NCBI GenBank assembly: GCA_045651745.1
Contig: JAZRSW010000020.1
Location: 1-31,655 of the forward strand
DNA length: 31,655 nt
Direction: 5' to 3'
Source: UMGS172 sp045651745
GTDB taxonomy: Bacteria; Bacillota; Clostridia; Oscillospirales; Acutalibacteraceae
Shown: in pieces, positions 14,997 through 22,950 of the stretch
Layout of the letters: each line of letters starts with the position of its first letter
How positions within the stretch are numbered: position 1 is the first letter of the stretch
Translations under genes and position numbers: made by a program
The notes under the pieces: model-generated
The model's input: the letters and a program-made list of their open reading frames with translations, nothing else
What the model was told of the DNA's origin: nothing
Database searches by the model: none

Positions 14997-17059
14997 TAGA
15001 GGTACTTGCTCCCGCAGGCTCAGTTGATAGTTTCAAAGCAGCCGTTTTGTCGGGAGCCGATGCAGTGTATTTCGGCGTGGGAGACTTTAATGCGCGCCGA
15101 AACGCCAAGAATTTTACAACCGAAGATATGCGACAGTGTGTCGCGTTTGCAAGGGTGAGAGGGGTTAAGACCTATCTTACCCTTAATACACTTTTAGGTG
15201 ATAATGAGTTATCGTCAGCACTCAATACTGCTTTAATGGCGGCAGAGTGCGGAATTGATGCACTGATTGTGCAGGATTTAGGATTGGCTAAACTGTTGAG
15301 AGAGCATTTACCCAATATGCCTATTCACGCGTCGACTCAGATGTCGGTACATTCGGCTGAGAGTTTACCGCTTTTAAAAGAAATGGGATTTTCGCGCGTG
15401 GTTGTCGCACGCGAAATGGATAAAAAGTCTTTAGAAAGGCTTTGTGAAGAAGCAAAAAAACTCGGGATTGAGGTTGAGGCGTTTGTTCATGGTGCATTGT
15501 GTATGTGCCTTTCGGGACAGTGCTATTTGAGTAGTGTTTTGGGAGGTCGAAGTGGTAACCGCGGACTTTGTGCGCAACCTTGCCGTCTGCCGTTTGGCGT
15601 TAAAAACGGTACGGGACACGATTTGAGTTTAAAGGATATGAGTTATATTTCTCATATTGCCGAAATGCGTGAAATGGGAGTCACCTCGTTTAAAATAGAG
15701 GGTAGAATGAAACGCCCCGAGTACGTTGCCTCGGCTGTGACAGCCGTTAAAAACGCCGTTTTAGGCCAACCTGTTTCGGCAGAAATCAAGGAGTTACTTT
15801 CAGGAATTTTCTCCCGTTCGGGTCATACCGACGGGTATTATAGAAATGCACTGGGCAAGGAAATGTTCGGTATAAGGACCGACAGTGACGAAAAACTATC
15901 ACAAAAGCTCATAAACTCTGCGCACGAACTTTACCGTCGGGAAATCGGCAGGGTAGAAGTTTCGGCAGAAATTATCATAAAGAAAAACGAGCAGGTTTCG
16001 CTGACTGTTCGCGATAATGACGGCAACAGTGTGACTGTTTTAGGAGAGGTTCCCGAAACAGCACTCAACCGCGAAATTGACAGTGATTTTGTCAGTGAAA
16101 AGCTCAAAAAATGTGGCGGAACACCTTTTATAATGGGTGACGTCAAGTGTCACATTGATGGCGGACTTGCGGTTGGCGGTGCCACCTTAAACGAACTGCG
16201 ACGAGAGGCGTTATCACTTTTGGTTGAAAAGCGCGCCGAATATGACGGCAGCACTACAAAAAACAACACCATTAGTGATTTTAAAGTGGAAAAACACACA
16301 CCGAAAAATGTGTTGCCCAAAGCAGTTGCATATTTTAGAAATATTGAGCAAATACCAAACGATTTGAGTGGAATTTCGGCGGTGATTTTACCGTGTGAGA
16401 CTGACTTTTCAAAGGTTAAAATTCCTCAAAACATACCCGTTTTAGCCGATATTCCAAGAGGAATTTTGCACAATACCGATTTAATTTTGCGTCAGTTACA
16501 GTCGGCTAAAGAAAACGGCGTTAAAGCAGTGGTTTGTGGAAATTTAGCAGGATTAGGGTTGGCTCACAAGGTTGGATTGCCTGTGATTAGCGGTTTTGGT
16601 ATGAATGTGTTTAACACCGAAAGTGTTAAAGCGATTGAAAAGTTTGGCGCAAAAGCCACAGTTCTTTCGTTTGAAATGTCGCTTGATGACGCGGTGCGTT
16701 GTGGCGGCGATATACCCAAAGGCATCATTTCTTACGGCAGATTGCCATTGATGTTGGTGCGAAACTGTCCCAACAAAAACGGAACGGGATGTAAAAACTG
16801 CAATGGAAAGTCAACCATAACCGACCGCAAGGGAATTGAGTTTCCGCTTATGTGCCGAGGCGAATTTTCGGAGATGTTTAACTCTCGCCCCGTATGGCTG
16901 TTTGACCGTAAAAAAGAAATGACAGGCTTGGATTTTGAGGTTTTGATGTTTACCGACGAAACGCCCGAACGCTGTGACGAGGTTTTGAATTTATACCGTA
17001 AAAATGCTTCACCTGATACTGATTTTACACGCGGATTATATTTTCGCGAGGTATATTGA
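14993..17059 (+). CDS. U32 family protein (RlhA-like, probable RNA hydroxylation factor)
   Basis: 688 residues. The N-terminal U32 domain begins IEVLAPAGSVDSFKAAVLSGADAVYFG and includes HASTQMSVHS and FKIEGRMKRPEYVASA, both hallmarks of the family. Cysteines in HGALCMCLSGQCYLSS and GLCAQPCR match the iron-sulfur ligands of U32 proteins; another cluster, CPNKNGTGCKNCNGK, is near the C-terminus. A DUF3656-like segment lies between (about 370-440). E. coli RlhA and TrhP, of this family, hydroxylate 23S rRNA and tRNA, with prephenate needed for the reaction; others were called collagenase-like peptidases. Here the length and two-part layout fit RlhA best. Translationally coupled to zapA. Specific target is not decidable from sequence. 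Confidence 0.88.
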   Translation: MIEVLAPAGSVDSFKAAVLSGADAVYFGVGDFNARRNAKNFTTEDMRQCVAFARVRGVKTYLTLNTLLGDNELSSALNTALMAAECGIDALIVQDLGLAKLLREHLPNMPIHASTQMSVHSAESLPLLKEMGFSRVVVAREMDKKSLERLCEEAKKLGIEVEAFVHGALCMCLSGQCYLSSVLGGRSGNRGLCAQPCRLPFGVKNGTGHDLSLKDMSYISHIAEMREMGVTSFKIEGRMKRPEYVASAVTAVKNAVLGQPVSAEIKELLSGIFSRSGHTDGYYRNALGKEMFGIRTDSDEKLSQKLINSAHELYRREIGRVEVSAEIIIKKNEQVSLTVRDNDGNSVTVLGEVPETALNREIDSDFVSEKLKKCGGTPFIMGDVKCHIDGGLAVGGATLNELRREALSLLVEKRAEYDGSTTKNNTISDFKVEKHTPKNVLPKAVAYFRNIEQIPNDLSGISAVILPCETDFSKVKIPQNIPVLADIPRGILHNTDLILRQLQSAKENGVKAVVCGNLAGLGLAHKVGLPVISGFGMNVFNTESVKAIEKFGAKATVLSFEMSLDDAVRCGGDIPKGIISYGRLPLMLVRNCPNKNGTGCKNCNGKSTITDRKGIEFPLMCRGEFSEMFNSRPVWLFDRKKEMTGLDFEVLMFTDETPERCDEVLNLYRKNASPDTDFTRGLYFREVY

Positions 17060-17078
17060 TTTTTAAAGAGGTCTAACA

Positions 17079-17324
17079 ATGATTATATATTTAAAATATT
17101 TTGTGATTTGGCTGCTTTTTATGGGCTTAATTGCCGCGATAACCTTGGTTGTGCCAAAGTTAGCAAAAGTTATTGAAAAAAAGATTCAAAAAATAAAAGA
17201 AACCAAAAAATCAAAATTCGGTGTTGCAAATCTTTCGGACGAGGCAATTTTGCCCGATGAAATGCTTGAAAAAGGCGACGGCAGTGATACTGATGAAGTA
17301 AAAAATACTGCCGAAAAAAATTAG
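17079..17324 (+). CDS. Small single-pass membrane protein, function unknown
   Basis: 81 residues. One membrane segment (about 4-28) at the N-terminus is followed by a Lys-rich stretch (KKIQKIKETKKSK) and an acidic tail. The charge pattern suggests an N-out, C-in orientation. AGAGG lies seven bases before the ATG. It follows the U32 gene by 19 nt and precedes the lepA promoter, so it is likely the last gene of the zapA-U32 unit. No named family recognised. Confidence 0.7.
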   Translation: MIIYLKYFVIWLLFMGLIAAITLVVPKLAKVIEKKIQKIKETKKSKFGVANLSDEAILPDEMLEKGDGSDTDEVKNTAEKN

Positions 17325-17326
17325 AG

Positions 17327-17355
17327 TTGTAAATTTTTGAAAAATAGTATAAAAT
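17327..17355 (+). promoter_or_regulatory. Possible lepA promoter
   Basis: TTGTAA (17327-17332), a 17-nt spacer and TAAAAT (17350-17355), 28 nt before the lepA ATG. The -35 box is imperfect. Confidence 0.55.
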
Positions 17356-17383
17356 ACTAAAAAATATTTTATTTGGAGTTACT

Positions 17384-19189
17384 ATGGCTATACCTCAGGA
17401 ACGAATCAGAAATTTTTGCATTATTGCTCATATTGACCACGGCAAGTCTACCCTTGCTGACCGCCTTTTAGAGCATACCAAAACGGTTTCCCAACGTGAA
17501 ATGGAGGACCAACTGTTAGACAGTATGGACCTTGAACGTGAACGCGGAATTACCATTAAATCGCACGCGGTTACTCTTTATTATGAGGCCGAGGACGGTT
17601 TGGAATATGAGTTCAACTTAATAGACACCCCCGGACACGTTGACTTTAACTATGAGGTGTCGAGGTCTTTGGCTGCTTGCGAGGGTGCAATACTGATTGT
17701 CGACGCTTCGCAGGGTATCGAGGCTCAAACCCTTGCCAACACATATTTAGCGGTTGACCATGGGCTTGAACTTTTACCCGTTATAAATAAAATCGACCTG
17801 CCAAGTGCCGACCCCGAGAGAATTCGTCACGATATTGAGGATATTATTGGTATTGACGCGTCCGAAGCACCATTGATTTCGGCTAAAAACGATATCAATA
17901 TCTCCGAGGTTTTGGAAAAAATCGTAAAACTCATTCCGCCACCTCAAGGTGACGATAAAAAGCCTTTAAAAGCCTTGATTTTTGACTCTTATTATGACTC
18001 ATATAAGGGTGTTATTGTATATTTCAGGGTGGTTGAGGGCGAAGTAAGGCCCGGACAGACCATTCGTATGATGGCAACGGGCGCTGAGTTTGACGTTGTC
18101 GAAGTCGGACGTAAACGCGGTAACGTTATGACCCCTTGCGACTGCTTGAAAGCGGGCGAGGTTGGTTATATTGCTGCTGCAATTAAGAATGTTGCCGATG
18201 CACGCGTCGGTGATACGATGACCGACGCTGAAAATCCTGCCGAAGCACCGCTTGACGGTTATCGCAAGGTTAATCCGGTTGTTTTCTGCGGTATTTATCC
18301 TGCCGACGGCGCTCATTATACCGATTTAAGAGAGGCTTTGGAAAAGTTACAACTTAATGACGCGTCCCTTTTATTCGAGGCTGAAACTTCGGGTGCGTTG
18401 GGGTTTGGTTTCAGATGCGGATTTTTAGGATTATTGCACATGGAAATCATCCAGGAACGCCTGGAAAGAGAGTATAACCTTGACCTTGTTACAACTGCAC
18501 CGAGCGTTGAGTATAAATTTGAACTGACAACGGGTGAAACGGTTACGGTTGCCAACCCGACCAACTATCCCGACCCTGCAACTATCGTCACCGCATTAGA
18601 GCCGATGGCGGATGTTAATATTTATAGTCCGAGTGAGTTTGTTGGTGCGATTATGGGGCTTTGTCAGGAGCGTCGCGGAGAGTATATCGGTATGAATTAT
18701 ATCGGCGACCGTGTTGATATGCACTATATTTTGCCGGTTGGTGAAATTGTATATGACTTCTTTGACGCGTTGAAGTCACGTACAAGAGGTTATGCGAGTT
18801 ACGACTATGAAATCAAGGATTACCAGGCGTCAAAGTTGGTTAAACTTGATGTTTTGCTTGCGGGCGATGTTGTTGACGCGCTGTCGTTTATCGTTCACGC
18901 GGACAATTCGTATGCAAGAGCTCGAAGAATTGCCGAAAAGTTAAAGGATTATATCCCAAGGCAGTTGTTTGAAATTCCCGTTCAGGTAGCGGTTGGCGGT
19001 AAAGTTATTGCGCGTGAAACGGTTAAGGCAATGCGAAAAGACGTTCTTGCTAAGTGCTACGGCGGTGATATTACCCGTAAAAAGAAGTTGCTTGAAAAGC
19101 AAAAAGAGGGTAAAAAGCGTATGCGCCAATTAGGCTCGGTTGAAGTTCCGCAGGAAGCCTTTATGGCAGTTTTGAAATTGGATGAATAA
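17384..19189 (+). CDS. lepA: Elongation factor 4 (LepA)
   Basis: 601 residues, full length for the family. GTPase motifs are complete: AHIDHGKSTL (P loop), RERGITIKS (switch I), DTPGHVDF (G3) and NKIDLP (G4). Domains II, III and V follow, and the LepA-specific C-terminal domain ends in KKKLLEKQKEGKKRMRQLGSVEVPQEAF. It is a ribosome-associated GTPase acting in the cytoplasm or at the membrane, implicated in back-translocation and 30S maturation. GGAG lies seven bases before the ATG. It ends at a strong terminator. Confidence 0.98.
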   Translation: MAIPQERIRNFCIIAHIDHGKSTLADRLLEHTKTVSQREMEDQLLDSMDLERERGITIKSHAVTLYYEAEDGLEYEFNLIDTPGHVDFNYEVSRSLAACEGAILIVDASQGIEAQTLANTYLAVDHGLELLPVINKIDLPSADPERIRHDIEDIIGIDASEAPLISAKNDINISEVLEKIVKLIPPPQGDDKKPLKALIFDSYYDSYKGVIVYFRVVEGEVRPGQTIRMMATGAEFDVVEVGRKRGNVMTPCDCLKAGEVGYIAAAIKNVADARVGDTMTDAENPAEAPLDGYRKVNPVVFCGIYPADGAHYTDLREALEKLQLNDASLLFEAETSGALGFGFRCGFLGLLHMEIIQERLEREYNLDLVTTAPSVEYKFELTTGETVTVANPTNYPDPATIVTALEPMADVNIYSPSEFVGAIMGLCQERRGEYIGMNYIGDRVDMHYILPVGEIVYDFFDALKSRTRGYASYDYEIKDYQASKLVKLDVLLAGDVVDALSFIVHADNSYARARRIAEKLKDYIPRQLFEIPVQVAVGGKVIARETVKAMRKDVLAKCYGGDITRKKKLLEKQKEGKKRMRQLGSVEVPQEAFMAVLKLDE

Positions 19190-19193
19190 CATT

Positions 19194-19220
19194 AAAAGCA
19201 GGCGTTTTGCCTGCTTTTTT
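19194..19220 (+). terminator. Bidirectional terminator between lepA and the convergent gene
   Basis: A 10-bp stem AAAAGCAGGC/GCCTGCTTTT with a 5-nt loop starts 4 nt after the lepA stop, with T runs on the plus strand. It also lies 3 nt beyond the end of the convergent minus-strand gene and may end both. Confidence 0.9.
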
Positions 19221-19223
19221 GTT

Positions 19224-19868
19224 TTATATAACACAATATTTCTCTTCGTTTTCCAACATACAAAGTAATTCCAAGGGGTCGATTTGGCGGTTTAACAAAA
19301 ATGAATATTGTTCGGGTATTTTTTTAATAAGTTTTTGTTGGTCAATTCCTCGTCCGCCGTGACCGAATAATACACCCGACGTTGCAACGCCGTTGATTGC
19401 AAAACAAACGTCACAGTCTGATAGGTGTGACTGATTTTCTGTAACAAATGGACAAGTGCCGGTCGATTTTAGCCAAAATTCACACAAGTCGTCAACATTC
19501 AGTTCGGTGCAGATAACCGTTTCTTCGGCGTGGGCAATAAGCCGAGGTAAAATAAGGGTTTCAAGGTGATGGCAATATGGGTCACAAATGCCGATTTTCA
19601 AAGAATAACCGCTTTGTGACAGTACAAAATCCGCAAAATCGCAAAAGAGCAGATTTTCTTTAAAAGGTGTTGTGTCAAACGTTTTGATTTCACTAAGATT
19701 GCAGGTCTTGGAAAGGATTACTTCGCCATTGTATTTTTGCAACACTTTTTTAAGTTTTTTAGAGTTGGTTTTTGGCGCTACCGAGATAATACCGACGTTG
19801 CCGACTTGTTGCTCGGAAATTTTGCTTTTTCTTTTTTCGTTTTCGTCAACCACTACCACCGCAAACAT
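19224..19868 (-). CDS. Conserved-looking cytoplasmic protein, function unknown
   Basis: 214 residues. The ATG at 19866-19868 is chosen because GGGGTGA lies a few bases before it; a longer frame to 19946 has no comparable site. No signal peptide or membrane segment. The central part reads like an alternating strand/helix fold (LKIGICDPYCHHLETLILPRLIAHAEETVICTE, then SDCDVCFAINGVA), loosely reminiscent of a Rossmann-type domain, but without a glycine-rich loop that would prove nucleotide binding. Seven cysteines are spread over the second half. It faces lepA tail to tail. I do not recognise the family. Confidence 0.65.
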   Translation of the reverse strand: MFAVVVVDENEKRKSKISEQQVGNVGIISVAPKTNSKKLKKVLQKYNGEVILSKTCNLSEIKTFDTTPFKENLLFCDFADFVLSQSGYSLKIGICDPYCHHLETLILPRLIAHAEETVICTELNVDDLCEFWLKSTGTCPFVTENQSHLSDCDVCFAINGVATSGVLFGHGGRGIDQQKLIKKIPEQYSFLLNRQIDPLELLCMLENEEKYCVI

Positions 19869-19982
19869 AATTTCACCCCGTAAAATATATGAAAAATCAG
19901 GATTAATTAGCACTGTTTTACAAGTTTTGCGCTTCGGGTGTGGCAAATTTTTAAAATGGCAATATTTTTAAGCAAATTTAAC

Positions 19983-20011
19983 TTGCAAACAGGAGCGCAA
20001 AGTGGTATTAT
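19983..20011 (+). promoter_or_regulatory. Promoter of metY
   Basis: TTGCAA (19983-19988), a 17-nt spacer ending GTGG, and TATTAT (20006-20011). The leader to the metY ATG is about 55 nt; no convincing SAM- or cysteine-responsive riboswitch is visible in it. Confidence 0.75.
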
Positions 20012-20073
20012 CATAATGTATACATATATGCTTTTAAGATGTAAGAGCATTTTTTGAAAGGAAGTCTTTTTAA

Positions 20074-21348
20074 ATGAGCCATATTAATACTAAGTGTGTT
20101 CAGGAGGGCTATGAGCCCAAAAGTGGTGAAGCAAGAGTTTTGCCGATTTATCAGAGCACAACTTTTAAATATGAGGACGCCAAAACTTTAGGCGATTTGT
20201 TTGATTTTAACGCTTCGGGTCACTTTTATACCCGTTTGAGTAACCCGACTGTTGAGGCGGTTGAGAAAAAGATTGCCTCTTTAGAGGGTGGTATCGGTGC
20301 AATGCTTTGTTCTTCGGGTCAAGGCGCAACCACTGCCGCAATCCTTACCGTTTGCTCGGCAGGTGACCATATTGTTTCGTCAAGTTCAATTTACGGCGGT
20401 TCGTTCAATCTTTTGAATATTACACTTCGCAAATTGGGAATTGACACTACTTTTGTTTCGCCTGATGCTACAAAAGAGGAAATCGAGGCGGTTATACGCC
20501 CCGAAACCAAATTGCTTTTCGGTGAAACTGTTGCAAACCCTGCTTTAACTGTTTTGGATATTGAGAGTTGGGCAGAAGTTGCTCATAAACACGGTATGCC
20601 GTTGTTTATTGATAACACCTTCCCGTCACCCGTTAACTGCCGTCCGTTTGAGTGGGGCGCTGACATTGTCTTGCACTCGACCTCAAAGTATATGGACGGT
20701 CACGCAATGGCTTTGGGCGGATGTGTAGTTGATTCGGGTAAGTTTGACTGGACTGCTTCACCTCGTTTTAAAGCCTTCTGCGCTCCCGATGAATCGTATC
20801 ACGGATTGGTTTATCCCGAAAAATTCGGCGCTGCCGCATTTATCGCAAAAGCACGCGCGCAGTTGATGAGAGATGTCGGTATGATGATGTCGCCGATGAA
20901 TGCATTTTTGCTTAACGTCGGTCTTGAAACCTTGCATTTGAGAATGAAAGAGCATTGCGCTAACGCTCAGAAGGTTGCCGAGTTTTTGGAGTCTAATCCT
21001 AAAATTGCTTGGGTTAACTTCCCCGGTTTGAAGAGTAATAAATATAACGAGTTGGCTAACAAATATATGCCAAACGGCACTTGCGGTGTTATTTCGTTCG
21101 GCATTAAGGGCGGTCGAGAGGCTGCGGGTAAGTTTATGGAAAGCGTAAAATTGGCTGCTCCCGTAATCCACGTTGCCGATGCAAGGACCTGTATTTTGCA
21201 CCCCGCTTCAACCACTCACCGTCAGTTATCTGACCAACAGTTGATTGAGTGCGGTGTAACGCCCGACCTTATCAGAATGTCGGTCGGTATTGAGCACGTT
21301 GACGATATTATTGCCGATATTTCACAAGCGCTTAACAAGTGTAATTAA
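20074..21348 (+). CDS. metY: O-acetylhomoserine sulfhydrylase / aminocarboxypropyltransferase
   Basis: 424 residues, Cys/Met-metabolism PLP enzyme of fold type I. The PLP lysine is in LHSTSKYMDGH, and YTRLSNPTVEAVEKKIASLEGG and SSGQGATTAA (phosphate-binding region) are conserved. It converts O-acetylhomoserine plus sulfide to homocysteine, the direct sulfhydrylation route to methionine; some members also make cysteine. AAGGAAG precedes the ATG. The next gene, cpsB, starts 31 nt later with no terminator or promoter seen between, so metY may lead the transcript of the polysaccharide-signalling genes. Paralogous MetB/MetC functions are possible, but length and N-terminus fit MetY. Confidence 0.93.
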   Translation: MSHINTKCVQEGYEPKSGEARVLPIYQSTTFKYEDAKTLGDLFDFNASGHFYTRLSNPTVEAVEKKIASLEGGIGAMLCSSGQGATTAAILTVCSAGDHIVSSSSIYGGSFNLLNITLRKLGIDTTFVSPDATKEEIEAVIRPETKLLFGETVANPALTVLDIESWAEVAHKHGMPLFIDNTFPSPVNCRPFEWGADIVLHSTSKYMDGHAMALGGCVVDSGKFDWTASPRFKAFCAPDESYHGLVYPEKFGAAAFIAKARAQLMRDVGMMMSPMNAFLLNVGLETLHLRMKEHCANAQKVAEFLESNPKIAWVNFPGLKSNKYNELANKYMPNGTCGVISFGIKGGREAAGKFMESVKLAAPVIHVADARTCILHPASTTHRQLSDQQLIECGVTPDLIRMSVGIEHVDDIIADISQALNKCN

Positions 21349-21379
21349 AATTTAAATTAGTCAATAGGGAGGGATACTT

Positions 21380-22102
21380 CTGGTTGACCTGCATACGCAT
21401 ATTTTACCTAACGTTGACGACGGCGCTGAAAGTTTGAGTGATGCCTTGGAGATGATAAGCCTTGCTTACGCTAATGGCACAACCGACATTGTACTTACTC
21501 CGCATTATTTGTTGCGGGACAGACGGCTCAGGCTTTTAAGCAAAGATGAAATACTGTATAAGTTTGATTTTTTTAAGGCAAAAGTCAAAGAAAAGTATCC
21601 CGAAATCAGACTTTATAGCGGTGCTGAAATGTTTGCGGTTAACAACGTCGAGGACGTCATTAACGATAAGCAACTTGTCACCATAAATAATAGCCGTTAT
21701 GTTTTGGTTGAGTTCTCGTTTAATGACAGTTTAGAAAGAACTTTGGAGGTTATTTCGAAATTGGTTTCTTTTGGGTTGGTTCCGATTATTGCTCATCCTG
21801 AAAGATACGAATTTTTAAAAGAAAACCCCACCGATGCAGAAAAGTTTTTAAAAATGGGTGCTTTACTTCAAATAAACACAACAAGTCTTTTCGGTTTAAG
21901 CGGTGAGGAAGTGAAAAAAACGGCTATTGAGTTTTTAGAAAGAAAATGGGTTTCGTTTGCATCGAGCGATGCGCATAATCCATACCACCGCACCCCTGAC
22001 CTTTCGGAAGGCTATTCATTCATAGCAACTAACTTTGGCGAAAGCCTTGCAAACGATATTTTTTCTAATAATCCGTTAGCGGTAATCAAGGATAATCTGT
22101 AA
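21380..22102 (+). CDS. cpsB: CpsB/YwqE-type PHP tyrosine phosphatase with probable CTG start
   Basis: 240 residues when started at CTG 21380, which gives (M)VDLHTHILPNVDDGAESL, the exact N-terminal signature of the family. AGGGAGGG lies six bases upstream. The first conventional in-frame start (TTG at 21434) would delete the metal-binding HTH motif and the DD pair. Other metal and catalytic residues are present: TPHYLLRDRR, GAEMF, IAHPERY and SSDAHNPYHR. The family uses a metal cluster to dephosphorylate the tyrosine cluster of BY-kinases and so controls capsule or exopolysaccharide chain length. Its partners, two BY-kinase fusions, follow in the same operon. CTG initiation is inferred and could also reflect a single-base change. 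Confidence 0.88.
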   Translation: MVDLHTHILPNVDDGAESLSDALEMISLAYANGTTDIVLTPHYLLRDRRLRLLSKDEILYKFDFFKAKVKEKYPEIRLYSGAEMFAVNNVEDVINDKQLVTINNSRYVLVEFSFNDSLERTLEVISKLVSFGLVPIIAHPERYEFLKENPTDAEKFLKMGALLQINTTSLFGLSGEEVKKTAIEFLERKWVSFASSDAHNPYHRTPDLSEGYSFIATNFGESLANDIFSNNPLAVIKDNL

Positions 22103-22115
22103 GGAGAAACGAAAA

Positions 22116-22949
22116 ATGAGAATATTAAGAGTCATAACAATTATAATGGCGGTCGTTGTACTTGTTGGTGGCGGTTATTTAGTTGTAACGTCCGACGGTA
22201 TGAACGATGCACCTGTTTTGGAGTGTTCGGTTGACGGTATCATTGAGGCTACCGTTGCAACCACCGACCAAGAGTTGTTGGCTTACGTTAAAGCTTACGA
22301 TAAACAGGACGGCGACTTAACTGATAAAATTAAAGTTATTCGCAAAAACTTGTTTTTGAACGTGCAAGAGAAGTCCACCTTGGTAACTTTTGCAGTTTGT
22401 GACAGTGACAATAACGTTACTAACGTAACTCGCAAAATGGTCTTGACCGACTACCGTTCTCCGAGGATTTCTTTGAGTTATGATTTTGTTTTTCCGAGCG
22501 GATATACATACAAGTTGGCTCAATATGTTTCGGCAAACGACGTTATCGACGGTGATTTAACGCCATACGTCAAACTAATTTCTTCCGAGTTTAATAATAT
22601 TGAGGGAGAATATGCAGTTAATCTGAAGGTTTCCAACAGTATGGCAGATACTACTGAGGTTACTTTTGATGCAATCGTCAGCGACGAGCAGTGGTTTGAA
22701 GTAAAAATCAGATTAATTGACTATGCCGCTTATACAACGGTCGGTCAGCAGTATGACTACAAGTCACAGATTGAGCGTATTTCTTACAAGAACAAGGACC
22801 ACAAGGAATATAAGATTGACAATATCAAGATTGATGATAGCGCGGTTGATTATTCCAAACCGGGCACATACAATGTGTTCTATACTATTACCGACGGCGA
22901 TGAAATTGTTACAAAAACAAGATTGTTGCTTATTGTAACGGAGGGTTGA
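22116..22949 (+). CDS. Membrane-anchored protein with bacterial Ig-like domains
   Basis: 277 residues. One N-terminal membrane anchor (about 5-25) without a lipobox leaves the rest outside. Two DUF5011/cadherin-like repeats carry the motif DGDLT at 65-69 and 145-149, and a third, shorter Ig-like unit ends VDYSKPGTYNVFYTITD. Such domains usually mediate binding to cell-wall or polysaccharide partners. AAGGAG precedes the ATG. Its place between cpsB and the Wzz-kinases, with a 1-nt gap to the latter, suggests it works with them at the cell surface, perhaps binding the nascent polymer; this role is inference. Confidence 0.82.
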   Translation: MRILRVITIIMAVVVLVGGGYLVVTSDGMNDAPVLECSVDGIIEATVATTDQELLAYVKAYDKQDGDLTDKIKVIRKNLFLNVQEKSTLVTFAVCDSDNNVTNVTRKMVLTDYRSPRISLSYDFVFPSGYTYKLAQYVSANDVIDGDLTPYVKLISSEFNNIEGEYAVNLKVSNSMADTTEVTFDAIVSDEQWFEVKIRLIDYAAYTTVGQQYDYKSQIERISYKNKDHKEYKIDNIKIDDSAVDYSKPGTYNVFYTITDGDEIVTKTRLLLIVTEG

Positions 22950-22950
22950 T

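Noticed and set aside
20012..20073. S-box or T-box leader upstream of metY
   Set aside because: The leader is only about 55 nt with one weak hairpin, too short for either and without a terminator stem.
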